This document shows positions 34,522 through 44,288 of a DNA stretch of 64,000 nucleotides, in pieces. The notes beneath the pieces are model-generated. The model was not told the DNA's origin. It saw nothing but the letters and a program-made list of their open reading frames with translations, and did not search any database. Every line of letters begins with the position of its first letter. The stretch's first letter is position 1. This stretch comes from Poritiphilus flavus (GTDB taxonomy: Bacteria; Bacteroidota; Bacteroidia; Flavobacteriales; Flavobacteriaceae): assembly GCF_009901585.1 (NCBI RefSeq), contig NZ_WXYO01000008.1, forward strand, positions 310,001 to 374,000, given 5' to 3'. The position numbers were made by a program, and so were the translations under genes.

Positions 34522-37176
34522 CTATTGGCTACCAGCTTCGTCCTGGTACAATTCATGGTTTTCGTCGGCCCCGGCTAGCAGATAGGTAAACAGATCCGCG
34601 ATTTCCTCTTTATTCAGGCGGTTCAGTAGCCCGGAAGGCATGGGGGAAATCGGAGAAAGCTCTCTTTTGGAAATCTCAGATTTGTCCAAACTCACCGAAT
34701 ATGCCGGATTCAATGGGTTAGGCGCCACCTGCACGGAATCTGCATCCTCGGATAAGATACGCCCGGCGATTTTTCTATCGTCTGCCATATGAAATAGCGT
34801 AAAGGCATATTGATCGGAGATCTCATCATTAGGGCTGTAAATGGCAAAAAGCATATCGTATCTACCGAATTTAGTATGGATCTGACTCAGGTCCGGCCCT
34901 GTGGCACCACCCTCGCCACGCATGCGGTGGCATAAAATGCAGAGAGCCGCATCATAAGCGCGCTTACCATTCTCAAAGTTTGCCTTATGGCCCTTCATTC
35001 CATCGCCCCACAGCATATCGCTCATATCACTTCCGCTGTACTCAGATCCCGGGCCAATGGGCTGGGGCAGGTCTGCTACAACGGTTTCTGGTGAATAAAC
35101 GCCGGTAAGCTCCTCAAAATAAGCTACTTCAGATTCAGGAACATGACTTAGTGCCCTGAGCCTGACATTTTCCATACATGCCTTAAAACTCATACCCCCC
35201 TTGGCACTTAGCACATCGTAGAACCACTGAAAATAATCTTCTCTTAGATCTTTTGTCCATCCCTCGGATACATTACTTAGCAGTACACCGTAATATATGC
35301 CTTCGCTTGGGGGCATCTTTGCCAGAACTTCCCGGATAAGCGGGCCGTAATGTTCGCTTCTCATCGTGGTTTCCTCAGAGAGCATTTTCCGGTCTATGAC
35401 CGTCTTTTCACGGGTGTGTTTTTGCAATAAAGCGCACAATTCACCGGTGATCCCATCAGCATTGAGAAATGCCAGGATCTGAGCCATTTCTCTGGTTATG
35501 GCGTTGTTTTCATTCGGAAAATGGGGCTTTAATTTCTGAATAACCGCTCGTGCATCTGCCACCGACGGCTGCCCGGACCTGATAAAAGAAAGTGAATACG
35601 CTCGCAACAGGTCCAATTTTTGGCTTTCTGTCAACTCGTTAAAATTCAGACTGTTAAGTCGGCTTAGTAGTTCACTTTGACTTTCTTTCCATCCTTGTCT
35701 CGCCATGGCCACACCAGCTGTAATTACTTTCAGGGGGTCCCGTTCAGCTAAAAATTGCTGTTTCCAGTCTGCTGTAGGAAGGTTTTCCAGGGCAATGCGC
35801 GAAGCATAGCGAACAAACCTGTCCTGGTGGTCCAGGTTATCCCATGCCAGGGGGATGGCATTTTTATCCGCCTGGGAGTGATATTTTTCGATACGATGTC
35901 TCAATTTTCGAAGCTCCTCCTGCTCCTCGGTGGATTTGGCGATCTCAGTGGAATTTTCTGGTCCTACATAACGCAGACGGTATAGGTGAGAGTCCAAACC
36001 CCTTCCTCCTGTGGCAAAATACAGATGACCGTCAGAACCTGCGATCATATCTGTTAAAGGCAGTGGAACGCCTGTGAGGAATTCTTCCCTTTCAGCCGTA
36101 TAGGTGCTGCCCTCAGCGATCAGATCGGCAAAATAGACCGTTCCAAAGCTCCAGTCCATTACAAAAAGTCCGTTTTTGTATTTGGACGGAAAGTTGAGTC
36201 CGGCCCCGGAGAGCACCGCAGTAGGGGATCCTTGTTCCAGATTGTGGACAGACGGAAGGTTGTCCGGGTAGTAATCCGGCCATTTCCCGGATCCGGTTCG
36301 CCAGCCGTATTCACTGCCACTGGTCACATGGCAGATCCTGGTTGGGCGGTACCAGGGCATCCCGATATCCCACTCCATATCCGCGTCGTATGTGAACAAT
36401 TCCCCGTCCTGATTAAAGGCCAGGTCAAAAGGGTTTCTATACCCCGCGGAGATCAATTCCCAATCGTTACCTTCTTCAGTAAATCTTGCAATCCAACCCC
36501 CTGGGGCCTTGATTTCGTTCGCATGGCCACGGGCATCCAGGAAGGGTGTAAACAAATTGTCTTCGCCCCAATTTGTAGGGAGTCTGCTTTTTTCCTTTAG
36601 CGCTTCGGGTAATAGAACGTGGTTTCCAGCAATAAAATAGATGTATTTGCCATCCGGGCTTAGCACAAAACTGTGCGGGCCATGTTCTCCGGCTCCCTCC
36701 AGTTTTAACAGTCGGGTCAGCGAATCCAACTCCCCATCCGCATCCGTATCTGTCAGTCGGTAAATACCACTTCCGTTCTGCTCTTCTTCCGGTATGGACT
36801 CATCCCAGGTTTTGTTTACCGCTACATACAGGCTGTTAAAGGCCCATAACAGGCCGTGGGCTTCTCCAATTTCCAGGGAAACGCTGTCAACAGCTTTGGG
36901 TTTTAGTACTTCATTTTCGCCTGGCTTGATAAAATGATAGATCTTTCCGCGTTGATCACAGGCGTAGATCCGGCTATCCGGACCTTCCGCAAGGGCCACC
37001 CAGGAACCTTGTCCGTAAGCACTGGGGTGATAAAGCTCATCGAGCTCAAAGTTTTCCGGCAAGTCAAAACTTATCTCAATTTCTTCGGAATCCTTGTTTT
37101 TTGTGGTTTTCTGCTCGCAGGAGAGTAAAAAAAGGGCTAAAAAAGCCAAAATCGGGCTAATATTCCTTGTAAACAT
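34522..37176 (-). CDS. Propeller and HEAT-like c-type cytochrome lipoprotein
   Basis: 884 aa. Lipobox LLSC (about residue 20). Residues about 40-405 are a beta-propeller of the sorbosone/glucose-dehydrogenase-like type (SPDGKYIYFIAGNHVLL, ISAGYRNPFDLAFNQDGEL, TDMIAGSDGHLYFATGG). Residues about 420-690 are alpha-helical HEAT-like. A single c-type haem site C746-I-L-C749-H750 is followed by GPDLSQIHTKFGRYDMLFAI, the known tail of planctomycete-type haem-binding fusion proteins. Probably a membrane-anchored periplasmic quinone- or haem-linked dehydrogenase-like protein; substrate unknown. It is alone on its strand, 114 bp upstream of rpe. Confidence 0.85.
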   Translation of the reverse strand: MFTRNISPILAFLALFLLSCEQKTTKNKDSEEIEISFDLPENFELDELYHPSAYGQGSWVALAEGPDSRIYACDQRGKIYHFIKPGENEVLKPKAVDSVSLEIGEAHGLLWAFNSLYVAVNKTWDESIPEEEQNGSGIYRLTDTDADGELDSLTRLLKLEGAGEHGPHSFVLSPDGKYIYFIAGNHVLLPEALKEKSRLPTNWGEDNLFTPFLDARGHANEIKAPGGWIARFTEEGNDWELISAGYRNPFDLAFNQDGELFTYDADMEWDIGMPWYRPTRICHVTSGSEYGWRTGSGKWPDYYPDNLPSVHNLEQGSPTAVLSGAGLNFPSKYKNGLFVMDWSFGTVYFADLIAEGSTYTAEREEFLTGVPLPLTDMIAGSDGHLYFATGGRGLDSHLYRLRYVGPENSTEIAKSTEEQEELRKLRHRIEKYHSQADKNAIPLAWDNLDHQDRFVRYASRIALENLPTADWKQQFLAERDPLKVITAGVAMARQGWKESQSELLSRLNSLNFNELTESQKLDLLRAYSLSFIRSGQPSVADARAVIQKLKPHFPNENNAITREMAQILAFLNADGITGELCALLQKHTREKTVIDRKMLSEETTMRSEHYGPLIREVLAKMPPSEGIYYGVLLSNVSEGWTKDLREDYFQWFYDVLSAKGGMSFKACMENVRLRALSHVPESEVAYFEELTGVYSPETVVADLPQPIGPGSEYSGSDMSDMLWGDGMKGHKANFENGKRAYDAALCILCHRMRGEGGATGPDLSQIHTKFGRYDMLFAIYSPNDEISDQYAFTLFHMADDRKIAGRILSEDADSVQVAPNPLNPAYSVSLDKSEISKRELSPISPMPSGLLNRLNKEEIADLFTYLLAGADENHELYQDEAGSQ

Positions 37177-37300
37177 CGGCGTTGGAAGTTGTTTTCCATA
37201 AATATAGGGAATCCCGCCGGGTTCTGAGTCATATTCAGCGCCGGTATGCTGTAAAACCAGGCCAATCGGGAAAATCCGCAGGAGGGTATATAAAATGAAA

Positions 37301-37323
37301 AACTCCGGTAATCAGCCGGAGTT
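37301..37323. terminator. rpoD downstream terminator
   Basis: AACTCCGG (37301-37308) pairs with CCGGAGTT (37316-37323). Read on the minus strand, the hairpin ends in TTTTT and lies 119 bp past the rpoD stop. Confidence 0.65.
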
Positions 37324-37441
37324 TATTCATCAATCAAAAAACGAACAGTCATGATAAACTGTTGTTACGTTTCACAAATTACAATTTTTATACCATAAAT
37401 CCAATTTATAGAATATTTAACATGTTAATTTGTGCCTTGTT

Positions 37442-38305
37442 TTAGCCAAGGTATGTCTTCAATATTTTGCTTCTGGAAGTGTGTTTTAACCTCCTGATAG
37501 CCTTTTCTTTAATCTGACGTACACGCTCACGTGTAAGGTCAAAAGTCTCTCCAATTTCTTCAAGGGTCATGGAATGTTGTCCCGCAAGCCCGAAATAGAG
37601 CCTGATCACGTCAGCCTCCCTGGGCGTAAGGGTTTCCAGAGCCCTTTCTATCTCCGTTCTCAGGGACTCATGTAAGAGGTCCTTGTCCGGATTAGGAGAT
37701 TCCCCGCTTCTAAGAACATCGTAAAGATTGGAATCTTCCCCGTCTATTAAAGGGGCATCCATAGAAACGTGTCTTCCTGAGTTTTTTAGGGATTGCTTAA
37801 CGTCCTCTACGGTCATATCCAACTCTTTCGCGATCTCTTCCGCAGAAGGTACCCGCTCATGAGCTTGCTCAAGAAATGCAAATGTCTTGTTGATCTTATT
37901 GATAGATCCGATCTTGTTCAGAGGAAGCCTTACAATACGCGATTGCTCTGCGAGAGCCTGAAGAATGGACTGTCTGATCCACCATACCGCATAAGAGATA
38001 AATTTAAAACCTCTGGTTTCATCAAAACGCTGAGCGGCTTTGATCAGACCAAGATTTCCTTCATTGATAAGATCGGGCAGGGTTAACCCCTGATTTTGGT
38101 ATTGTTTTGCAACAGAGACCACGAATCTCAGGTTAGCCTTGGTCAGCTTTTCGAGGGCGGCCTGATCACCGGCCTTGATACGCTGCGCCAATTCTACCTC
38201 TTCATCCGCTGTGATCAAGTCTACCTTACCGATTTCCTGAAGGTATTTGTCCAGCGACGCGGTTTCCCTGTTGGTTACCTGTTTTGTGATTTTAAGTTGC
38301 CTCAT
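37442..38305 (-). CDS. rpoD: Primary sigma factor RpoD (SigA)
   Basis: 287 aa, the short Bacteroidota form without a long region 1.1. Region 2: [20 protein letters not shown] and [20 protein letters not shown], region 3: [15 protein letters not shown], region 4: [20 protein letters not shown]-type C-terminal helix-turn-helix ([20 protein letters not shown]). It recognises the TAnnTTTG-type promoters noted in this window. RBS AGAAAGGA upstream. Confidence 0.97.
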   Translation of the reverse strand: MRQLKITKQVTNRETASLDKYLQEIGKVDLITADEEVELAQRIKAGDQAALEKLTKANLRFVVSVAKQYQNQGLTLPDLINEGNLGLIKAAQRFDETRGFKFISYAVWWIRQSILQALAEQSRIVRLPLNKIGSINKINKTFAFLEQAHERVPSAEEIAKELDMTVEDVKQSLKNSGRHVSMDAPLIDGEDSNLYDVLRSGESPNPDKDLLHESLRTEIERALETLTPREADVIRLYFGLAGQHSMTLEEIGETFDLTRERVRQIKEKAIRRLKHTSRSKILKTYLG

Positions 38306-38436
38306 CTAAAATCCTTTCTGTTAAGTTTATAGTTCCTGACTGCATATACTTATACGTAAAAAAGGGACAAATGTTACAAAACAGTTATAAAATTTTGATT
38401 TTTCGGTTAATCCGGGCTGCTTTTAGGCAAAAAAAA

Positions 38437-38480
38437 GCCCCGGAAACCTGCTATTTAACAAAAATTTTGGTTTCCAGGGC
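38437..38480. terminator. pnp terminator (bidirectional hairpin)
   Basis: GCCCCGGAAACC (38437-38448) pairs with GGTTTCCAGGGC (38469-38480) with one mismatch; A-run before and T5 after, so it can end transcription from pnp (minus strand) and in the other direction. Confidence 0.8.
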
Positions 38481-38502
38481 TTTTTAAGACCTTATTGAAA
38501 AA

Positions 38503-40728
38503 TTAGTCTTTTCTGGGTTTTCTGTCCCGATTTCGGTGGTTACCACCTCGATTACGGTCATTTCCCCTGCTCCTGTTATCTCTTGGAGGCCTTTCTCTGT
38601 ATCCTTCCGGCTTTGGTAACAGCGCCTTTCTGGATACCTTATCTTTCTTGGTTCGCTGATCGAGACCAAAATACCTTACATCAAAAACATCCCCCATACT
38701 AACGGCATCGGTAACATTTTCAGTTCTTTCCCACGCTAATTCAGAAACGTGAAGCAGTACTTCATTGCCCGGAGCCTCTACATATTCCACTACAGCACCG
38801 AAGTCCAGTATCTTGATCACTTTCACTTCGTAAACGCTTCCAACTTCGGGTTTAAACGTTATGGAGTCTATTTTTGCCAATACAGCGTCAATTCCATCCT
38901 GGTCTACACCGAGGATCTCTACGATTCCCTCTTCCGTAACCGGATCTTCATTGATCACTATAGTGGTTTTGGTCTCTTTCTGAAGTTCTTGAATCACAGA
39001 TCCTCCCGGCCCTATCAGCGCACCGATATACTCGCCTGGAATGGTAGTCGTAACCATTTTCGGAGCGTGCGGCTTAACATCTGCATTGGGCTGTGCTATA
39101 GTATCGGTAAGTTTTTCCAGTATATGTAACCTTCCGTCTTTTGCCTGCATCAGGGCTTTAACAAGGATCTCGTAGGAGAGTCCTTTTACCTTAATATCCA
39201 TTTGGCAGGCAGTAATTCCTTCATGGGTTCCCGTAACCTTGAAATCCATATCACCCAGGTGGTCTTCATCACCCAGAATGTCGGACAATACGGCGTAGTT
39301 CCCTGTTTCCGCGTCGGAAATCAATCCCATTGCAATTCCGGAAACCGGCTTTTTCATCTGTACTCCGGCATCCATCAGTGCCATGGTTCCGGAACATACC
39401 GTTGCCATGGAAGAGGAACCATTACTCTCGAGCACTTCAGATACCACCCTTACGGTGTAAGGACAATCATCAGGGATCATACCTTTCAAAGCTCGTTGAG
39501 CAAGGTTTCCGTGTCCTACCTCTCTTCGGGAAGTTCCCCTTATTGGTCTGGCTTCACCGGTAGAGAAAGGTGGAAAGTTATAATGCAGATAGAACGTTTC
39601 CTCTCCTTCATAAGAAGGCATATCGATCTGGTTGGCTTCCCTGGAAGTTCCAAGCGTAACTGTGGCCAGCGCCTGGGTCTCTCCACGTGTAAAGATGGCC
39701 GAACCATGGGTAGATGGCAGGTATTCCACCTCACACCAAATAGGCCTGATCTCTGTAGTTTGCCTTCCATCCAGTCGTAGTCCTTCGTTTAAGGTAAGGT
39801 TTCGGACCGCTTCTTTTTCAGTTTTGTAGTAGTACTTAGAGATAAGGTCTCCAAGTTCTTCTTGTTCTTCTTCACTGAAGGTCTCAAGGATCTCATCCTT
39901 TAGGTCTGAGAAGGCCGTACTTCTTTCTTGTTTTGAAGAACCGGCTTTTGCAATGGCGTATATCTTGTCATAGGACATTTCGTGGATCTTTTTCTCCAGC
40001 TCCTCATCTGCGGCCTCAGGATCGTACTCCCGTACTTCTTTTTTACCAAAGGCTTCAGCCAGTCTCACCTGGGCGGCACACTGTACTTTTATGGCCTCGT
40101 GCGCAAATTTGATGGCTTCTACCATTTCTTCCTCGGAGATCTCTTTCATCTCTCCTTCTACCATCATTACAGAATCTTCAGAAGCCCCGATTACCATATC
40201 AATGTCAGACTCTTCAAGTTGAGCCCTGGTCGGGTTGATGATCAACGCTCCATTGACCCTGCCCACACGGACTTCCGAAATAGGGCATTCAAATGGAAAA
40301 TCAGAAAGTTGGATGGCGGCAGAAGCAGCCAGGCCGGCCATAGCGTCCGGCATTACATTTTCGTCATGAGACATTAGCTGTATCATAACCTGGGTTTCCG
40401 CGTGGTAATCTTTCGGGAATAATGGCCTCAATACACGGTCTACAAGTCGCATGGTCAGTACTTCACCATCGCTTGGTCTGGCTTCTCTTTTGAAGAAACC
40501 GCCAGGATAACGTCCTGAAGCGGCGAATTTTTCACGATAATCTACAGTCAATGGGAGAAAGTCCACATCCGAAGCCTTGTAATTAGAAACTACAGTACAT
40601 AGTAGCATACATTTCCCGGACTGAACCACAACAGAACCATGTGCCTGTTTGGCAAGTTTTCCGGTTTCGATAGAAATTTCCCTACCGTCACCGAGGTCAA
40701 TGACCTCTTTAAAAGTTTTTGGAATCAT
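38503..40728 (-). CDS. pnp: Polynucleotide phosphorylase
   Basis: 741 aa. Two RNase PH domains (residues about 10-230 and about 320-555; [40 protein letters not shown]), a KH domain ([20 protein letters not shown]) and an S1 domain ([20 protein letters not shown]), then a basic tail rich in Arg, Asn and Gly ([14 protein letters not shown]). Phosphorolytic 3'-5' RNA decay enzyme. It lies 185 bp after rpsO; the spacer holds the rpsO terminator and a hairpin-rich leader. Confidence 0.98.
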   Translation of the reverse strand: MIPKTFKEVIDLGDGREISIETGKLAKQAHGSVVVQSGKCMLLCTVVSNYKASDVDFLPLTVDYREKFAASGRYPGGFFKREARPSDGEVLTMRLVDRVLRPLFPKDYHAETQVMIQLMSHDENVMPDAMAGLAASAAIQLSDFPFECPISEVRVGRVNGALIINPTRAQLEESDIDMVIGASEDSVMMVEGEMKEISEEEMVEAIKFAHEAIKVQCAAQVRLAEAFGKKEVREYDPEAADEELEKKIHEMSYDKIYAIAKAGSSKQERSTAFSDLKDEILETFSEEEQEELGDLISKYYYKTEKEAVRNLTLNEGLRLDGRQTTEIRPIWCEVEYLPSTHGSAIFTRGETQALATVTLGTSREANQIDMPSYEGEETFYLHYNFPPFSTGEARPIRGTSRREVGHGNLAQRALKGMIPDDCPYTVRVVSEVLESNGSSSMATVCSGTMALMDAGVQMKKPVSGIAMGLISDAETGNYAVLSDILGDEDHLGDMDFKVTGTHEGITACQMDIKVKGLSYEILVKALMQAKDGRLHILEKLTDTIAQPNADVKPHAPKMVTTTIPGEYIGALIGPGGSVIQELQKETKTTIVINEDPVTEEGIVEILGVDQDGIDAVLAKIDSITFKPEVGSVYEVKVIKILDFGAVVEYVEAPGNEVLLHVSELAWERTENVTDAVSMGDVFDVRYFGLDQRTKKDKVSRKALLPKPEGYRERPPRDNRSRGNDRNRGGNHRNRDRKPRKD

Positions 40729-40742
40729 AAGTTTTTCTTAGT

Positions 40743-40794
40743 ACCTGTACAGAACAGGTTTGTTAAACAATGGTCTGCCGTCTTAGTTGACGGC
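40743..40794 (-). promoter_or_regulatory. pnp leader hairpins
   Basis: Two perfect 6-bp stems in the 5' leader of pnp: ACCTGT/ACAGGT (40743-40748 and 40754-40759) and GCCGTC/GACGGC (40777-40782 and 40789-40794). In E. coli pnp is autoregulated through a leader hairpin cleaved by RNase III. A similar role here is inference. Confidence 0.4.
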
Positions 40795-40885
40795 CTTTGT
40801 TGTGTTGTTGTGGTGGACCAATGAAAAACTAAGTGTAAGCTTTTTGTATTTGCCTCACTGAAGAGGACTTGGTATGTATAAAAAT

Positions 40886-40904
40886 GGGGAAGCAAAGCTT
40901 CCCC
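40886..40904 (-). terminator. rpsO terminator
   Basis: Perfect hairpin GGGGAAGCAAAGCTTCCCC (8-bp arms, 3-nt loop), followed by TTTTT on the minus strand, 8 bp past the rpsO stop. Confidence 0.8.
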
Positions 40905-40912
40905 TTAAAGAT

Positions 40913-41182
40913 TTATTTTCTGATGTTCAGTTCTTTGATCAAAGCCCTGTACTTCTCAATATCTTTCTTTTTCAGGTAATCCAGAAGACTTCTTCGCTTT
41001 CCTACCAGTTTAACCAGGGAACGCTCAGTATTAAAGTCTTTTTGATTCTTTTTTAAGTGCCCTGTCAGGTGATTGATCCGGTGGGTGAACAATGCGATCT
41101 GACCTTCTGTTGATCCGGTATTGCTTTCGGATCCGCCGTGTTTCTTAAATATCTCGGCTTTGATTTCTTTAGTTAAATACAT
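40913..41182 (-). CDS. rpsO: 30S ribosomal protein S15
   Basis: 89 aa, normal size. S15 motifs: GSTEGQIALFTHRINHLTGHL, then HKKNQKDFNTERSL and LVGKRRSLLDYLKKKD. Binds 16S rRNA and nucleates the central domain. Gene order rpsO-pnp is conserved across many bacteria. A clear -7 box precedes it (41237-41244). Confidence 0.98.
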   Translation of the reverse strand: MYLTKEIKAEIFKKHGGSESNTGSTEGQIALFTHRINHLTGHLKKNQKDFNTERSLVKLVGKRRSLLDYLKKKDIEKYRALIKELNIRK

Positions 41183-41236
41183 TCCAATATTATATTAAAT
41201 GATTTTTATGTATTTGATTGATTTTCAATCAGGGCG

Positions 41237-41244
41237 CAAAGATA
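41237..41244 (-). promoter_or_regulatory. rpsO promoter -7 box TATCTTTG
   Basis: TATCTTTG on the minus strand is a full match to the Bacteroidota TAnnTTTG element, 54 bp upstream of the rpsO start. No clear TTTG -33 element was found at the usual distance. Confidence 0.65.
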
Positions 41245-41349
41245 AGAATTATTTTATAACAGGGCGAAGATAAATTTTTTTTGAGGCAGAATTAAACCTT
41301 TTCCGATTGTGGGGGTCAAAGCAACACAAACGTTAAAAAAAGTGTAATT

Positions 41350-42213
41350 ATGAAAAAGCGTCTCAAAAAAATGAACTTTGCGGCTCTAGTGCTGCTGGCC
41401 CCCATCTTTTTTGCCTCATGTGATAGAGATGAAACTGCTGATGATCCGATCCAGGAACAGCAAACTTTTGAAGTTGCAGAACTTCAGGCAAGTGATGAAT
41501 CCGAGCAGATCTCCGAAGAGATCCTAAGTATTGGTGAGGATGTTTACGCCACGGATGAGATCTCTGTTAGCTCAAAAGGTTATGCTTCGGACTTCCTTCC
41601 GGATTGCGTTACCATTACCACTGTGGTCACGGATTCTACCAAAGAGAAAACCATTGATTTTGGAGAAGGTTGTGAACTTCCCAATGGAAATATCTTAAGC
41701 GGTATCATTTACCTTAGTTATCTGAAGGATATGGAAATGGCTTCCAAGTCATTGAGCCTGTCCCTGGAAAACTTCACGTTTAATGGTGTTGCGGTAGAAG
41801 GATCAGCTTCGATTGAGCGTGTGCGTTCCAATGAAAATGGAAATCCACAGTCGGATGCCATGGCTGATTTCAGTGGAACCTGGCCTGATGGAACCACTGC
41901 CAGTTTTAACGGAAACCGAACCCGTGAATGGATAGAAGGTTTTGGTAGTGGATTTTGGGGAGATAATGTTTTTCTCATCACCGGTAAGGCAACTTATGTC
42001 GGGCAGCAGGGAAATACCCATGTCAGGGAGGTTATTACTCCATTAAGACGTGAAATGGCCTGTAGGTTTATCGTAAGCGGCGTTCTCGAGATCAGCAGAA
42101 ACGATCTTACCGCCAGCCTCGATTTTGGCGATGGGACCTGCGATGCCAAAGGGGAACTGACTTACCCGGATGGCAGCACGGAAGAGATCTTCCTCAGAAG
42201 ATTTCTCAAATAA
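41350..42213 (+). CDS. Surface-type lipoprotein of unknown function
   Basis: 287 aa. Lipobox FASC (about residue 24) followed by DRDETADD, an acidic post-Cys tract. The mature part is beta-rich with four Cys (pairs near CVTITTVVTD and GCEL, then ACRF and TCDA) that may form disulfides. No recognised domain. It is divergent from rpsO and convergent with accD, with a shared terminator between. Confidence 0.65.
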   Translation: MKKRLKKMNFAALVLLAPIFFASCDRDETADDPIQEQQTFEVAELQASDESEQISEEILSIGEDVYATDEISVSSKGYASDFLPDCVTITTVVTDSTKEKTIDFGEGCELPNGNILSGIIYLSYLKDMEMASKSLSLSLENFTFNGVAVEGSASIERVRSNENGNPQSDAMADFSGTWPDGTTASFNGNRTREWIEGFGSGFWGDNVFLITGKATYVGQQGNTHVREVITPLRREMACRFIVSGVLEISRNDLTASLDFGDGTCDAKGELTYPDGSTEEIFLRRFLK

Positions 42214-42234
42214 AATTGCTTTGAATCTGTTGAG

Positions 42235-42273
42235 AACCCTAATGCCGGTCAGCCCCGGTCTTAGGGTTTTTTT
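42235..42273. terminator. Terminator between the lipoprotein gene and accD
   Basis: AACCCTAA (42235-42242) pairs with TTAGGGTT (42261-42268), followed by a T-run to 42273 on the plus strand. Confidence 0.75.
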
Positions 42274-43132
42274 AGTTTCGTATGGGTAGGTTCTGGATAA
42301 GGTCGATATAAAGATTGATCTTCCTTTTCAAATCGCTTCTGTGTGAAATAAAATCCAGGAATCCGTGTTCCTGAACGAATTCCGCGGTTTGAAACCCTTC
42401 CGGCAATTCTTTTCCGGTAGCTTCTTTTACAACACGAGGGCCTGCAAAGCCTATCAGGGCTCCTGGTTCCGAAATATTAATGTCTCCCAGCATGGCGTAT
42501 GAAGCTGTGGTCCCACCTGTGGTCGGATCTGTACAAAGCGATATATACGGTATTCCCGCCTCTGCCAATTGCGCCAGCTTTGCAGATGTTTTAGCAAGCT
42601 GCATCAAAGACAATGCTGCTTCCATCATTCGGGCCCCTCCGGACTTGGAGATCATAAGAAAAGGGATCTTGTGTTTAATGGAGTAGTCAATGCCCCTGGC
42701 AATTTTCTCACCTACTACACTTCCCATGGATCCGCCTATAAAACTAAAATCCATGCAAGCGATCACCAGGTCTTTTCCCATGGATTTTCCAACCGCGGTG
42801 CGCACGGCGTCTTTCAGGCCGGTCTTGTTTTGAGCCGCCTTCAGCCGATCCGAATATTTTTTGGTATCCTCAAACTTCAGTGGGTCCTTTGAAGAGAGTT
42901 TGCTGTCCAGTTCCTTGAACTTGTCATCGTCAAAAAGGATCTCGAAATACTCTTTACTGCCAATCCTTACGTGGTAATCGTCTTCAGGGCTAACGTAAAA
43001 GTTTTTGGCCAGTTCCTCGGATTCGACGATCTTCCCCGTAGGCGATTTGTACCAAAGGCCTTTAGGGGTGTCTTTTTTCTGCTCAGTAGCGGTCTGAATT
43101 CCCTTCTCCTTTCTTTTGAACCATGCTGTCAT
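42272..43132 (-). CDS. accD: Acetyl-CoA carboxylase carboxyltransferase subunit beta
   Basis: 286 aa. Typical AccD core: [60 protein letters not shown] and a final [18 protein letters not shown]. The four zinc-ribbon cysteines usual near the N-terminus are absent (residues 1-50 contain no Cys), consistent with what I recall of flavobacterial AccD. First step of fatty acid synthesis. Same strand as fbaA, 29 bp after it. Confidence 0.95.
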   Translation of the reverse strand: MTAWFKRKEKGIQTATEQKKDTPKGLWYKSPTGKIVESEELAKNFYVSPEDDYHVRIGSKEYFEILFDDDKFKELDSKLSSKDPLKFEDTKKYSDRLKAAQNKTGLKDAVRTAVGKSMGKDLVIACMDFSFIGGSMGSVVGEKIARGIDYSIKHKIPFLMISKSGGARMMEAALSLMQLAKTSAKLAQLAEAGIPYISLCTDPTTGGTTASYAMLGDINISEPGALIGFAGPRVVKEATGKELPEGFQTAEFVQEHGFLDFISHRSDLKRKINLYIDLIQNLPIRN

Positions 43133-43161
43133 AGTGGAAACCTGTTAAAGTTGTCAGCTTA

Positions 43162-44229
43162 TTAAAGCGTATTTACATTGTTTAGGTCTTCGAAAGCTTT
43201 CTTGAGCCTTTCAACAAAGGTCTTTTCGCCTTCTCTGAGCCAAACACGAGGGTCGTAATTCTTCTTGTTGGGCTGGTCTGCACCATCAGGGTTACCTATC
43301 TGAGATTGCAGATAAGGACCCTTATCCTGGACATAATCCCGTACACCTTCCATGAACGCGTACTGAAGATCAGTATCTATGTTCATTTTGATGACACCGT
43401 AGCCTATTGCTTCCCTTATCTCTTCTACTGTTGAGCCGGAACCACCGTGAAAAACAAAATCGATATGGTTGTGTTCCACCCCGTATTTCTCCGTGATGTA
43501 TTCCTGAGAATTCTTGAGGATCTTTGGGGTAAGTTTTACATTACCTGGCTTGTATACACCGTGTACATTACCAAAAGCGGCCGCGACCGTAAAACGATGA
43601 CTCACTTTAGATAGCTCCTCATAGGCATAAGCCACCTCTTCAGGCTGGGTATACAGTTTGGAATCGTCCACATCCGTATTATCAACTCCATCTTCTTCAC
43701 CTCCGGTGATACCCAATTCTATTTCAAGGGTCATGTTCATTTTGCTCATTCGGGCCAGATATTCCTTGCAGATCTCTATGTTTTCTTCGATAGGTTCTTC
43801 GGAAAGATCGATCATATGGGAGCTGAAAAGAGATTTTCCCGTAGCTGCAAAATGTTCTTCGCTGGCGTCCAATAGCCCGTCTATCCAGGGCAGTAATTTC
43901 TTGGCACAGTGGTCTGTATGCAGTATAACTGTTGCTCCATAGGCCTCGGCAAGCTGATGGACATGTTTTGCCCCGGCAATTGCTCCTTGTATGGCAGCCT
44001 TTTGGTTTTCGTTGGATAGCCCTTTTCCGGCATTGAACTGGGCACCTCCGTTAGAGAACTGAATGATAACAGGGGAATTGATGCTTGCAGCTGTTTCCAA
44101 AACACTGTTTATAGTGTTTGAACCGATAACGTTTACAGCCGGTAGCGCAAATCCTTTTTCCTTGGCATAGTTAAAGATCTCCTGGACCTCATCGCCGGTT
44201 GCAACTCCGGATTTTATCGAATGGGACAT
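43162..44229 (-). CDS. fbaA: Class II fructose-bisphosphate aldolase
   Basis: 355 aa. Metal and substrate motifs: VILHTDHCAKKLLPW, ELGITGGEEDGVD, VHGVYKPGNVKL, HGGSGSTVEEI and NIDTDLQYAF. Zinc-dependent class II aldolase of glycolysis and gluconeogenesis. Precedes accD in the direction of transcription. Confidence 0.97.
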   Translation of the reverse strand: MSHSIKSGVATGDEVQEIFNYAKEKGFALPAVNVIGSNTINSVLETAASINSPVIIQFSNGGAQFNAGKGLSNENQKAAIQGAIAGAKHVHQLAEAYGATVILHTDHCAKKLLPWIDGLLDASEEHFAATGKSLFSSHMIDLSEEPIEENIEICKEYLARMSKMNMTLEIELGITGGEEDGVDNTDVDDSKLYTQPEEVAYAYEELSKVSHRFTVAAAFGNVHGVYKPGNVKLTPKILKNSQEYITEKYGVEHNHIDFVFHGGSGSTVEEIREAIGYGVIKMNIDTDLQYAFMEGVRDYVQDKGPYLQSQIGNPDGADQPNKKNYDPRVWLREGEKTFVERLKKAFEDLNNVNTL

Positions 44230-44265
44230 AATTTTCAGGTCTATTGGTTTGAATTAAAGATGAGG

Positions 44266-44273
44266 CAAAAGTA
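44266..44273 (-). promoter_or_regulatory. fbaA promoter -7 box TACTTTTG
   Basis: On the minus strand TACTTTTG matches TAnnTTTG, 36 bp upstream of the fbaA start codon. Confidence 0.6.
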
Positions 44274-44288
44274 ATAAAATAATTAGGT

